A stretch of DNA of 35,697 bases from positions 1 to 35,697 of the forward strand of contig NZ_CALMPD010000126.1 in the NCBI RefSeq assembly GCF_937871865.1, written 5' to 3'. The notes below the pieces were generated by a model that searched no databases, was not told the origin of the DNA, and saw only the letters and a program-made list of their open reading frames with translations. Of the stretch, positions 18,172-28,586 are shown piece after piece. The stretch's first letter is position 1. Every line of letters begins with the position of its first letter. This DNA comes from an uncultured Legionella sp. (GTDB taxonomy: Bacteria > Pseudomonadota > Gammaproteobacteria > Legionellales > Legionellaceae). The position numbers were made by a program, and so were the translations under genes.

Positions 18172-18954
18172 TCATAAGCTTTCTTGTGGCATATGATACA
18201 AGAATTCCTGCAGGTGCTTTTTATGTTTTTCAGTACTAAGGTATGTTTTTAAGTTGCTGATGGAACGCTCATATTCTTCCTGATTAATGGAGCCACGAAT
18301 TAATTCGAATCGCAAATAAACACAATAAGTATTGAGAACATCTGTTTCACAGTAATCACGAATTTCTTTTATTTGCCCTGCTGCAAACTGTTCCCAGACT
18401 TTTGAGCCGCTCATACCCATTTTTCCAGGGAAGCCTAGCATACTTGATATATCATCAAGCGGAGCAAAGGCTTTATTTTGGTAACCTGCGATTAAATCCA
18501 TCAAATCAGTATGGCGATAATGAAAACGACTTAAATAATTATTCCACTTAAAGGATTGTTGATTTTCTCCTGTTTCCCAATAAGTAGGGGCACTGACTCC
18601 ATGTAACAGTGAGCGGTAATGTAAAACAGGCAGATCAAAACCGCTGCCATTCCAACTAACCAGTGTTGGGGTATGTTTATCAATGCCGGCATAAAATCGG
18701 GTTATTAATTCTTTTTCATCGGATTGCTCATCTCCTAGGGACCAAACTTTAAGTTGCGAGCCATGACTAAGAACCAATGAAATAGCACATATTTTTTGTA
18801 GGTAATGAGGCAGAAAATCGTTCCCAACTTTTGCTCTCCTTAAAGCAAACATAGCTTTGGATACGTCAGCATCTGAAAGTCCATCCAGGTCGTATAATTT
18901 ACGGCCAGACTCAATGTCAGGAATGGTTTCGATATCAAAAACTAGAATACTCAT
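18172..18954 (-). CDS. PolB-like 3'-5' exonuclease domain protein
   Basis: 260-residue DnaQ-fold exonuclease related to the proofreading domain of family B polymerases, without any polymerase part. Exo I is visible as LVFDIETIPD with D7 and E9; Exo II as LVSWNGSGFDLPVLHYR; Exo III as EIRDYCETDVLNTYCVYLRF with the terminal metal-binding aspartate. Together they give the acidic DEDD-type site for two metal ions. Members are widespread in proteobacteria and annotated as predicted 3'-5' exonucleases; the cellular role is not established. GGAT precedes the ATG by a few bases. It lies upstream of mdfA on the same strand with a 194-base gap, so it is likely transcribed separately. Confidence 0.85.
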   Translation of the reverse strand: MSILVFDIETIPDIESGRKLYDLDGLSDADVSKAMFALRRAKVGNDFLPHYLQKICAISLVLSHGSQLKVWSLGDEQSDEKELITRFYAGIDKHTPTLVSWNGSGFDLPVLHYRSLLHGVSAPTYWETGENQQSFKWNNYLSRFHYRHTDLMDLIAGYQNKAFAPLDDISSMLGFPGKMGMSGSKVWEQFAAGQIKEIRDYCETDVLNTYCVYLRFELIRGSINQEEYERSISNLKTYLSTEKHKKHLQEFLYHMPQESL

Positions 18955-19317
18955 CGGGCTATCCTTTAAATTTAGTATGCAACACGGAAGTAGGTTGCAG
19001 CGATACAGGTTATTATCGGGCTATATTAAATTAAAGCGAGTTTAATTCATATCATAAACGCAGTGTTAATTGATATTCGAATCACATAGATTGTACCGAG
19101 TAAATTTGTTACTATACTTTTTCCTGCTTGGCGCTAGGATTTAATGATTATTGGCTTTGGCTTAAAATCCCGACATGCAGCGGTTTATTCACTGTATTCA
19201 TGGCTGTCGTTCGCAAACTGCGGGGCATCGGTTTAGTGATTTTGCTCTGGCTTAGCGTTTTTAAGCATCTGAACCTGAAGTCGTAAGACATTTTTTAACA
19301 TAATACATAATAAGAAC
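18955..19317. other. Intergenic region between exonuclease and lipoprotein genes
   Basis: This 363-base stretch separates divergent genes and so must hold two promoters. It is AT-rich next to each gene and less so in the middle (about 19170-19265). I see no coding frame with a start and ribosome binding site, no repeat and no RNA gene that I recognise; only short hairpins such as CGCA-AAC-TGCG near 19213. Confidence 0.4.
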
Positions 19318-19920
19318 ATGAATTATAAATTATTTCTTTTGCTTTTTGCAGCACTTCTCATTACCTCCTGTGTTAGCCATCCACCACCTAGGGATGTCAA
19401 TAATATATGTACTATATTTAAACAGTATCCGAAGTGGTATACTGATGCTAAAGATGTGGAAAAACGTTGGAAAGTTCCTGTTGCTATTCAAATGGCTATT
19501 ATTCATCAGGAGTCAAAATTTGATGCGAGTGCCAGACCTCCTCGAACTAAACTATTAAAGATCATTCCATGGAAGCGACCATCCTCTGCCTATGGTTATA
19601 CCCAGGCATTGCATTCTACATGGAAAGAATACAAGCAAAATAATGGCTCAATATTATCCTCTCGTGATGATTTTGCTGATGGGGTAGATTTTATTGGATG
19701 GTATGCAAATCAGGCTGCAATCAGAGCTCATATTCCTCGAACAGATGCCTATTTACTTTATTTGGCATATCACGAAGGTGTCGGTGGGTATCAGAGAAAA
19801 ACCTATTTGAAGAAACCCTGGTTAATGTCTGTAGCACGCAAAGTTCAAGCTAAATCGCAAACTTATGCGATGCAACTTAGTACATGCCAAGGCTCATTAC
19901 AGTCTCGTTCCTGGCTTTGA
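19318..19920 (+). CDS. Lipoprotein with lysozyme-like (SLT) transglycosylase domain
   Basis: 200 residues. The first 18 form a lipoprotein signal: MNYK, a hydrophobic stretch, then the lipobox ITSC with C18 as the lipidation site; V19-S20 after it do not give the Asp inner-membrane retention signal, so outer-membrane anchoring is likely. The mature part has a lysozyme-like SLT core: VPVAIQMAIIHQESKFDA with the probable catalytic E65, SSAYGYTQALHSTWKEY in place of the usual GLMQI motif, and YLLYLAYHEGVGGY where SLT enzymes have AYNAG. This suggests peptidoglycan cleavage in the periplasm. The GYTQ and YHEG variants set it apart from MltC/MltE/Slt70. It stands alone, 111 bases before adk. Confidence 0.8.
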   Translation: MNYKLFLLLFAALLITSCVSHPPPRDVNNICTIFKQYPKWYTDAKDVEKRWKVPVAIQMAIIHQESKFDASARPPRTKLLKIIPWKRPSSAYGYTQALHSTWKEYKQNNGSILSSRDDFADGVDFIGWYANQAAIRAHIPRTDAYLLYLAYHEGVGGYQRKTYLKKPWLMSVARKVQAKSQTYAMQLSTCQGSLQSRSWL

Positions 19921-19938
19921 CTGAGGTTATTTTTCTAA

Positions 19939-21059
<1,121 letters not shown>

Positions 21060-22707
21060 GGAGTGATAAATACTCCTTTAGCTCGTTCTTGCCCACGGGA
21101 TCTATTGATAACCCAAGTTTTGTGCGACGCTCTAAAATATCATCACATTCTCTAGCCCACTCCTCTGCTATCAGGTAATCAACTTCAACCTGATGGAGTG
21201 AGGGGCCATATAATTTTCCCATTGACTCAATGTTGGTGCATTTTTTGAGCATTATTTCTATGCGGCTCCCATAACTCAATAAATAACGATTGAGTAATTC
21301 TGAATTAAGCCAATGATATTTTTCTCTGGCGTAATTTGTATATTCATGAAAGTTCATTGCTCCGAAGGTGGCACCTGGTAATGGTGTGTTTTTAGTGCGT
21401 GATTCGGGAATCTGGGGGAAAAAAGGAGCCAATTGATTAATTATTTCTTCCGCTAGTTGTCTGTAGGTAGTAATTTTCCCCCCAAAAATAGTAATTATAG
21501 GGGCTGGCTCATTAGCTACTTCATAGCTGTAATCACGGCTTAAGGTCTTTACTTCTTTACCTTCATTAGCAATTAACGGTCTAACTCCACTCCATGAGTA
21601 GATAATATCATCTTGAGTGACTTTAGTTTTAAAATAAGAGTTGGCTAGTGTCGTTAAATAACTTACTTCTTCAGTGCTTATTTGTACTTTTTTCAGATCG
21701 CCCTTGTATTCTACATCTGTCGTACCTATCATACTGTGCCCGTGATAAGGGATGACAAAAACGACTCTTTTATCTGAATGTTGTAAAAAATAGGCATGTT
21801 TCCCTTCATAAAGTTTAGGCACAACAATATGGCTTCCTTTAACAAGGGTCATTTTTTTCTGGACAGAGGTGCGAGTCAGTTGGGCAATGGATTGTACCCA
21901 AGGGCCTGCTGCATTAATTATACTTTTTGCATAAATTTTATAATTTGGACCATTTTGGGGTTGAATTGTGAGTTGCCATATATTATTTATTGTTTCTGTA
22001 TGCACTACTGTTGAATGAGTACGGATGCTGGCTCCATAATTTCTGGCTTGAATCGCATTGGTAATCGTGAGACGAGCATCATCTGTCGATGCATCGTAAA
22101 ATAGAAATCCGCGATTCAATGAATCGACCAATGGAGTAAAATAATTATTTTTTATTGTTCGATGTACGGATTTGCAATTGGGAAGGCGATTTTTTCTACT
22201 TAAATGATCATAAAAAAATAAACCTAATCGTAATAACCACGAGGGGCGCATGTGTTTTTGATAGGGTAAGATAAAGGATTGAGGATGAACAAGGTATGGG
22301 GCAAGGTTTAGTAAAATTTGCCGTTCTTCGAGTGCTTTTTTTACTAATGCAAATTCATAATATTCTAAATATCGTAAACCGCCATGAATTAATTTAGTAC
22401 TGCTTGATGATGTTTTGGAGGCCAGATCATCTTGTTCAAAGAGTATAACAGACAAGCCTCTGAGCGCTGCATCAGCAGCACAGCCACAACCATTGATCCC
22501 GCCACCAATAACCGCAACATCAAAGACCTGATCCATGTTTTGTCTCCGCTGGAAAAAGCATTATTATTCAATAATAAAGTATCTTTTCAGGAGAATCACG
22601 CGATTTAATAATTAGTTTGCATAAATATATATAACTAATTTATAAGTAGAAGTAACAAGAACTTCACGCAATGCAACGAAAAAAAACATATTAAGAATAA
22701 ATTGTAG

Positions 22708-22733
22708 CCTGCATTAGCATTACATAATGCAGG
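22708..22733 (-). terminator. Terminator-like hairpin after the DUF2490 gene
   Basis: CCTGCATTA (22708-22716) and TAATGCAGG (22725-22733) form a perfect 9-bp stem with an 8-base loop, 15 bases past the stop of the minus-strand gene. On that strand it is followed by CTACAATTTATTCTT, only moderately T-rich. Confidence 0.55.
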
Positions 22734-22747
22734 AATATTAAACTTAT

Positions 22748-23458
22748 TTAATTACTAAGCAAAAGGCTTAAATACAAACAATTTCCATTAAAATCTGCTC
22801 TGGGATTTCTGCGAATATTTTGATTTAAATAACCCACTTCTATAGTACTCTGTGCTGTTGCTTTGATGCCTATTCCAATGAAGGCTCTATTTTGATCCAG
22901 GCCACTATTCTTTTGTTGGTTAAAATTATTCATATGGTAAAAAATTTCTTCCATACCTATGAGAGTAAATTTTTCATGGTGAGGAATAAAATAACTAATT
23001 TTTAATAGTTGTCTGTAACGCCATGCGGTATGAAGAGTATTCGGGAGAGAACGCTGTTCCAGACGTGATCTCAGAGTAAATAAAAATCTCTCACTTTTAT
23101 TATTCCATAATATTTGCTGCCAAATGCGATTTTCGTTATTTGGAGTAGTCGCAAATGGTAGGGAAGTATGGATCCATGCATAACCAATCCACACACTGGT
23201 TGATGGCAGTAATTGATATCCAATACCAGGGCGCACCAGGAACTGTGAGAATGTGGAGGCATTCTCTCCAAATCGCCCTTGAGATTCGAACCAATATTTT
23301 ACTTTCGGCTGCTCTTTTGAAACAGTGCCTGTTGCAGTTAGATTAGTCCATAATTGAAAATCATTTTCTGCCGCCAGGATACTTCCCATATGGAGAAAAA
23401 GGAGCCAGAATAGTACTACCTTGAATCGTAAATTTTTTTCAGACTTAAATCGTTTCAT
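22748..23458 (-). CDS. DUF2490 family probable outer-membrane beta-barrel protein
   Basis: 236 residues with a cleavable signal peptide: a basic N-terminus (MKRFKSEKNLRFK), a hydrophobic core and a cut after ILAA. The mature protein starts ENDFQLWTNLTATG and shows alternating aromatic strands (KYWFESQGRFGENA, FLVRPGIGYQLLPSTSVWIGYAWIH, WRYRQLLKISYFIP, TIEVGYLNQNIRRNPRADFNGNCLYLSLLL), the DUF2490 pattern. The last strand ends in a hydrophobic LSLLLSN rather than a terminal phenylalanine. Function unknown; the family is thought to form outer-membrane barrels. It lies between glpD and the RhoGAP gene, all on the minus strand with separate gaps. Confidence 0.75.
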   Translation of the reverse strand: MKRFKSEKNLRFKVVLFWLLFLHMGSILAAENDFQLWTNLTATGTVSKEQPKVKYWFESQGRFGENASTFSQFLVRPGIGYQLLPSTSVWIGYAWIHTSLPFATTPNNENRIWQQILWNNKSERFLFTLRSRLEQRSLPNTLHTAWRYRQLLKISYFIPHHEKFTLIGMEEIFYHMNNFNQQKNSGLDQNRAFIGIGIKATAQSTIEVGYLNQNIRRNPRADFNGNCLYLSLLLSN

Positions 23459-23624
23459 AGAAAATCTAAATTGTTCGTTAAAAAATTAGTAAAATCAAAG
23501 ATATCAGTTTTTCTCATCCTGGAATACACATTTGACAACGCTTTATTAATATATTGGTTTATAAAAGTCGAAACTACTGCTTATTTATGGAATGTATCAA
23601 TAAACAGTAGTTTGTATTTTCTGA

Positions 23625-24800
23625 TCACATTACGAAGGATAATGAACTTTCTTCGGAGTCTGATTGTTCCACCTCAGAACTCGTCTTAAGAGTAGAGGGG
23701 CCGAACACTCCCAATTGAAGCACCCCATTGGATGATTGTGAGATTTGTTTGCCTCTTGGAGTGGTTGGGTAAAGGCGATCTAACGATAGAGATAATTTTT
23801 GAGCAGTATCGAATAAAGAGGCATGTGCTGTATTCATTTCATCAATTTGCTCTCTAAGAGTCATTAGTTTCAAATTCAACTCCTGAAGATTGGATTGGAG
23901 TTCTTCCAACTGATTTTTTAATTGCTTTTTTTTATCTTTTGTTAATGATTCTGTTTGGAGAGTGAATTCTAATGTGCCGATTTGCTCGGTTAACTCTTTG
24001 GAATTTATCATCATCGAGCGCATCAGGTCTACTGTACATTTTTTGTTGGCTGCTTTCATTTCATTTAATTTATCTATTATTTTTGAGCGTGTTTCTCTTA
24101 AATGTTCCAGCTTGTCTGCATGTCGCACTGTAAAATGTTCACTTGTTCTCTCATCTCCAATATAAAGCCCCAGAACAGGAGTTAATTTGCTTATACTGAA
24201 TTGGGTGATGCTTAGAATATCATCTGAGATAAATAATTCTAATTCACTCGTGAAATGGGGAGACAAAATAATAGCCAGATTATGGGCATTCATTTTATTG
24301 GTTTCTTGATACGTTGCAGCGGTATGCATTAAATAACAATAGTGATAAAGAATTTCACCTGTACGTTGATAATCTATGGAGTTTGATAATAAAAGCTCAT
24401 TAATAAAATCATCAATAAGTGTTGCTGCAGCAGGATTTTTATCTTTATCTGGTCTATCAGAATCCAGAATAGCATGTAATGATTTGGCAAAAGGAGCCAG
24501 CATACTATCTGTTGCGTTGAGTAACACTATGTTTTTGAGTACTGTACTGACCATGCTTAATATATCATTCAGACAATCGCTATCTATTTTGCCTTGCACA
24601 AGGACATGTTCTTTTAATAACATCCAATCAAAGTTCTGAGCAATCAGTTGGTTTAATAATGCTTGGGAGGCTGTTTTAGAACCTGCAAGTCTGAATACAC
24701 CTACATTATTGAGTAGTTCTGGCATATCCTGCACTAATCTGGCAATGCATCGAATCACGTTCACAATGTCATGAGTGCTGTATTTGGGGTTTCCTGCCAT
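23625..24800 (-). CDS. RhoGAP-domain and coiled-coil protein, probable secreted effector
   Basis: 391 residues. Residues about 10-215 look like a eukaryotic RhoGAP domain: NNVGVFRLAGSKTASQALL matches the 'GxFRxSG' box whose arginine (R37) is the catalytic finger that speeds GTP hydrolysis by Rho-family GTPases, and ETNKMNAHNLAIILSPHF matches the conserved NKM-NLA-GP helix of the same domain. Residues about 228-330 are a heptad-rich coiled coil (KLEHLRETRSKIIDKLNEMK ... LQELNLKLMTLREQIDEM). The tail is rich in Ser and Glu (SSEVEQSDSEESSLSFVM), resembling the E-block signals of Dot/Icm substrates. AGGGAG precedes the ATG. A bacterial RhoGAP would act on host GTPases, so effector status is likely but inferred; the target GTPase is unknown. 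Confidence 0.8.
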   Translation of the reverse strand: MAGNPKYSTHDIVNVIRCIARLVQDMPELLNNVGVFRLAGSKTASQALLNQLIAQNFDWMLLKEHVLVQGKIDSDCLNDILSMVSTVLKNIVLLNATDSMLAPFAKSLHAILDSDRPDKDKNPAAATLIDDFINELLLSNSIDYQRTGEILYHYCYLMHTAATYQETNKMNAHNLAIILSPHFTSELELFISDDILSITQFSISKLTPVLGLYIGDERTSEHFTVRHADKLEHLRETRSKIIDKLNEMKAANKKCTVDLMRSMMINSKELTEQIGTLEFTLQTESLTKDKKKQLKNQLEELQSNLQELNLKLMTLREQIDEMNTAHASLFDTAQKLSLSLDRLYPTTPRGKQISQSSNGVLQLGVFGPSTLKTSSEVEQSDSEESSLSFVM

Positions 24801-24928
24801 GAATCATTCTCCCTTTATATAATAAAATACATAGGTTGTTAGAACATGAGTAGCTAGATGAGCTTTTTTCCTATCCAAGTGAACATCTGTAACTCGTTAC
24901 CCTCACGACCATTAGTGAAGAAAAATAC

Positions 24929-24971
24929 GTCATTCTGAGCCTGCTCCTGAAGCATTAGAGTTCTGAATGAC
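24929..24971. repeat. Imperfect inverted repeat, possible dispersed palindromic element
   Basis: GTCATTC (24929-24935) and GAATGAC (24965-24971) flank a 29-base centre in the 200-base gap between the RhoGAP and DUF2339 genes. The outer sequence CGTCATTCTGAG resembles short dispersed palindromes seen in many proteobacterial intergenic regions. Only one copy is visible here, so repeat status is unproven. Confidence 0.3.
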
Positions 24972-25002
24972 ATATTCTAAATACTGTTAGGGTATAAATG
25001 TG

Positions 25003-26598
25003 TTATCGAGCCATCCTTCTAATCGCCAAGCCTGATGCATAAAGAACAACACCGGTTAAAATAAGGCTTAGAGTTCGGTGAATGTTGGGCGTTGATGCCG
25101 CATCGTAAAGAAGCGCTTTTCCTGCAGCAAAACTTAAAACAATTAATACGGACTTCGCCATCATTAAATCTTTATTAATGTAGGAAAACGAAAGCACAAT
25201 AATTGAATAGATTAACCACGATGAAGAGACAGCAAGCGATCCGTAATTAATAGTCAGCTGGTATAGTCCCATAATACATAAAACATGGGCCGCTGCTAAC
25301 AATGAGAAGATGTAATGCTTATTTTTATTAAGTGTTTTGTGGTGTTTGATGATGATATACCAGAGGCTCATAAAGGATGCCCAGGATACTATTGCCCAAG
25401 GTAAGCTAAATGGTTTGAGGAGATGACTTAACATGCTTAAATACTCAATTCCCAGAATTGAGGAAAATGCAATAACAGGGATGATCATGAAATTTTTGAG
25501 ATTGGTTAGCGATATTTTTTTATACAGCTTGCTGTAACCGAGTGTAATTATTATAAAAAGCCAGGGCTTAACTTCCAGTGGTAAAAGTTCCAAATAGATT
25601 GAATGGAAAAAGACCAATGTTATATACATTAAAATGATGCTGCTGCTATACATCGTTGTATTAGGAGACCATTTTCTTGCAGAAAGATTTAATCCAACTA
25701 AAAACGCTGCTGCTGCTATTGAAACCAAAGAGGCAATTGCGGGATTAATTCGGCTTATAAAATAATATTCCATGGCATAAAATATGAGTAATACCGGAAA
25801 GAAACTCCAGCATTCTTTTTCAGTGAGTGCTTTGTTATTTAATTGTGTATAGAAGTAGGTGGCTACCGAAAAAATAAGGAAATTCAAAGCAAGGGCACTG
25901 GCAATAACCATATCCATATTTAAATTCAGACCCACATAGGCTGTAATTGCAATTGCCAGATAAGCAGAAATCACTGTTAAGGTTCTTGATTGTACCCATA
26001 TAGACAATGTCGCAAAAGTGAAAGAGCAAATAATAAAATAATAGAGGGTAAATATTATATTATTATCTATGTTGGTAACGAACGGTGCACTGTAGGCACC
26101 AATTGTGGCTATTATTGCGTAAATATCATGTTTGAACTGAATGTAAAACCAAAGAGATATACCTGTTATGATGCAGGTAATTGCAATAACTGTTTGAAAT
26201 GAAATTAGAAAATAAAATTGATAAGCGGCAAAACAGGTTAAATATAAAATGGTAGAACCTGCTGCTGGCAGGAAGCTTGAATAAAATTTATCCGTACTTG
26301 AAATGAGAATGCCTGCAGCAAAGAGAGCTAATCCTAATAGTGTTGCCAGCCCCAGCTGCTTTTCATGAGTTAACCAGCCAGAATCAATCGATAGTTTAAA
26401 AATGAAACCAGCGGCAAGGATGAAACAAATGGACGAAACTACTCCTAATAGATTTCCGGATATTGGTTTTGAGCTCGCTTGAGTTGTTTCTTTGACTGAT
26501 GAACTAACTGAAGGAACATTGATTTTTAGCTTTGCCTCAATATTGTATAGGCGTTTTTGGATATCCTCTAGTTGCATCTCAATTAACGTAGGTTCCAT
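25003..26598 (-). CDS. DUF2339 polytopic membrane protein
   Basis: 531 residues. A short N-terminal coiled coil (LIEMQLEDIQKRLYNIEAKL) and a polar linker (about 30-50) are followed by some 14-16 closely spaced hydrophobic helices to the C-terminus. This architecture, with the first helix pair around GNLLGVVSSICFILAAGFIFKLSIDSGW and the LGLATLLGLALFAAGILI segment, is that of the DUF2339 family of predicted membrane proteins, usually 500-900 residues. No function is established. I start at the ATG at 26596-26598, with a GGA 7-9 bases upstream; a TTG at 26608-26610 would add four residues. The gene is divergent from glpK. Confidence 0.75.
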   Translation of the reverse strand: MEPTLIEMQLEDIQKRLYNIEAKLKINVPSVSSSVKETTQASSKPISGNLLGVVSSICFILAAGFIFKLSIDSGWLTHEKQLGLATLLGLALFAAGILISSTDKFYSSFLPAAGSTILYLTCFAAYQFYFLISFQTVIAITCIITGISLWFYIQFKHDIYAIIATIGAYSAPFVTNIDNNIIFTLYYFIICSFTFATLSIWVQSRTLTVISAYLAIAITAYVGLNLNMDMVIASALALNFLIFSVATYFYTQLNNKALTEKECWSFFPVLLIFYAMEYYFISRINPAIASLVSIAAAAFLVGLNLSARKWSPNTTMYSSSIILMYITLVFFHSIYLELLPLEVKPWLFIIITLGYSKLYKKISLTNLKNFMIIPVIAFSSILGIEYLSMLSHLLKPFSLPWAIVSWASFMSLWYIIIKHHKTLNKNKHYIFSLLAAAHVLCIMGLYQLTINYGSLAVSSSWLIYSIIVLSFSYINKDLMMAKSVLIVLSFAAGKALLYDAASTPNIHRTLSLILTGVVLYASGLAIRRMAR

Positions 26599-26835
26599 AG
26601 CTATGTCCAATTCATTCGTTAGTTAATATTAGAACAATATAGAGGATAAGTCGTAAATGGGGAATCATTCAGTGAAAAAATTTATATTTTTATTGATTAT
26701 ACAAGCAATGCAGGATGGTCTGGATTCTACTATTAAGGGGCTCTTTAATGAATTTTGTAATAAATATAATTACCCATATTTTTGTATTCTGAAAAAAAGA
26801 TTACACTGAGGCATAGGAATCAAATATAGGCAACA

Positions 26836-28305
26836 ATGAATTATTTTCTAGCGATAGATCAAGGAACCAGTAGTACGCGCGCAATGATTTATACTCATCA
26901 TGGTAAACTGGTTACTTCAAGTCAATATACTCTGACACAGTATTATCCTCATCAGGGCTGGGTAGAGCATGATCCCGAAGAGATCTGGCAAAAAACATTA
27001 ACAGCGATAAAGGATGTAGTATCTCAGTTAGATAATAAACAAATTATTTCGTGTGGTATTACGAATCAAAGAGAAACGTCCGTTATCTGGAACAAAAAAA
27101 CAGGTGAGTGTCTGGCGCGTGCGATTGTGTGGCAAGACCGACGAACAGAAGAGTATTGCCTTAATCTTGCAAAATACAGTCAGACCATCCAAGAAAAAAC
27201 AGGATTGCTTCCAGACCCTTATTTTTCAGCCAGTAAATTAAACTGGTTATTAAATAATATTCCCGAGGCGAAAGAACTGGCTTCAAAGGGAGAGCTTGCT
27301 TTTGGAACTGTCGATTGCTTTCTCATATGGAGAATGACCAAAGGTGCTATGCATGTTACCGATATCACAAATGCTTCGAGAACCATGTTATTTAATATAA
27401 AAAAAGAAGAGTGGGATAACGAGCTACTTCATCTTTTTGGTATTCCTGAATCAATATTACCTACTGTTTATGATTGTGATAGTCATTTTGGTGATATCAA
27501 TAAAGAATGGTTGGGGTTTGAAATTCCAATTCAGGGTGTGGCAGGGGATCAACAAGCCGCCCTGATTGGGCAAAGGTGTTTTGATGATGGGATGGTTAAA
27601 GCTACTTTTGGCACGGGTGCTTTTTTATTATTAAATACAGGGAGCACTCCAGTTTTATCTCAAGATAAATTACTGACTACTATTGCTTATAAAATTAAAG
27701 GAAAGTTAGCCTATGGCCTTGAAGGCAGTATTTATCACGCAGGAACTACTGTTAAATGGTTACGTGATGAAATGAAGTTAATTTCATCTTCAGACGAAAC
27801 AGAGCTTTTGGCACAAAGCTTGGATAGCAACGAAGGAGTATATCTCGTTTCATCTTTTACGGGACTTGGGGCTCCTCATTGGTTATCAACTAGCGGTGCT
27901 GCGGTTTTTGGTTTGTCACGTGCAACAAATCGAGCTCATTTTGCCAGAGCAGCATTAGAAGGTGTCTGTTACCAAACCAGAGAAGTATTAAATTGTATGA
28001 GAGAGGACAGTGGTTTGGATTTGGGTTTGCTTCGAGTCGATGGGGGAATGGCAGCTAATCAATGGTTTTTACAGTTTTTGGCAGATCAATGTCAGCTAAC
28101 CGTGCAAAAGCCACACGATATTGAGACCACTGCAAAAGGCGCTGCAATTTTAGCCGCTATTGGATCAGGAGTTTTTACGTCTGTTTCTGAATTAAGGACT
28201 GCATGGGATGTTGAGCGAGAATTCCAGCCACAAAGAGCCATTGATGCAATTGAAAATGATTTTAAAGGCTGGTGTAGTGTATTAAACAGGATTAAATCTG
28301 AATAG
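26836..28305 (+). CDS. glpK: Glycerol kinase
   Basis: Phosphorylates glycerol to glycerol-3-phosphate, the substrate of the GlpD encoded at 21.0-22.5 kb. FGGY-family kinase: AIDQGTSSTRAMIY at the N-terminus, GITNQRETSVIWNKKTGE, IVWQDRRTEEYC, TNASRTMLFNI, GVAGDQQAALIGQ with the catalytic aspartate, ATFGTGAFLLLNTG and RVDGGMAANQWFLQFLAD. Length 489, slightly below the 502 of E. coli because the C-terminus is shorter. Only a weak purine stretch (ATAGG) precedes the ATG. It is a single-gene unit with about 220 bases of AT-rich upstream sequence. Confidence 0.96.
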   Translation: MNYFLAIDQGTSSTRAMIYTHHGKLVTSSQYTLTQYYPHQGWVEHDPEEIWQKTLTAIKDVVSQLDNKQIISCGITNQRETSVIWNKKTGECLARAIVWQDRRTEEYCLNLAKYSQTIQEKTGLLPDPYFSASKLNWLLNNIPEAKELASKGELAFGTVDCFLIWRMTKGAMHVTDITNASRTMLFNIKKEEWDNELLHLFGIPESILPTVYDCDSHFGDINKEWLGFEIPIQGVAGDQQAALIGQRCFDDGMVKATFGTGAFLLLNTGSTPVLSQDKLLTTIAYKIKGKLAYGLEGSIYHAGTTVKWLRDEMKLISSSDETELLAQSLDSNEGVYLVSSFTGLGAPHWLSTSGAAVFGLSRATNRAHFARAALEGVCYQTREVLNCMREDSGLDLGLLRVDGGMAANQWFLQFLADQCQLTVQKPHDIETTAKGAAILAAIGSGVFTSVSELRTAWDVEREFQPQRAIDAIENDFKGWCSVLNRIKSE

Positions 28306-28386
28306 TTTCGTGTAGGTGTAGCCGTTATACAGCGCAGCGTAAGCAAGGTTTCTCCTGCTAGACTTATCAATATTGATGAGACATTT

Positions 28387-28418
28387 AGCGCGCGTTGTCC
28401 TTGATTGCATTGCGCGCT
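28387..28418 (+). terminator. GC-rich hairpin downstream of glpK
   Basis: AGCGCGC (28387-28393) pairs with GCGCGCT (28412-28418) around an 18-base loop, about 80 bases past the glpK stop; a run of six T follows 14 bases later. It may be a terminator for glpK. The distance to the T run makes this uncertain. Confidence 0.35.
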
Positions 28419-28531
28419 CATCAGGACTACATTTTTTATGATCACTCTGAAATTTGGCTCGTTACTTATATAAAATTTATAGTGTAAAAAAGAGATTTAC
28501 GAAAAGTAAGAGGCAGGAAATAATTTAAAAA

Positions 28532-28565
28532 AAAGAGCCCAAAAATTAATAATTTTGGGCTCTTT
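28532..28565 (-). terminator. Rho-independent terminator of gltA
   Basis: A perfect 13-bp stem (AAAGAGCCCAAAA / TTTTGGGCTCTTT) with an 8-base loop, read on the minus strand 21 bases after the gltA stop and followed there by an unbroken T run. This is a canonical intrinsic terminator; the plus-strand side is weaker but may also stop glpK read-through. Confidence 0.9.
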
Positions 28566-28586
28566 CTACGGCGTTATTGTTCAACC

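Noticed and set aside
23962..24639. Plus-strand open frames opposite the RhoGAP gene
   Set aside because: They are short, lack ribosome binding sites and mirror the coding strand of a well-supported gene.
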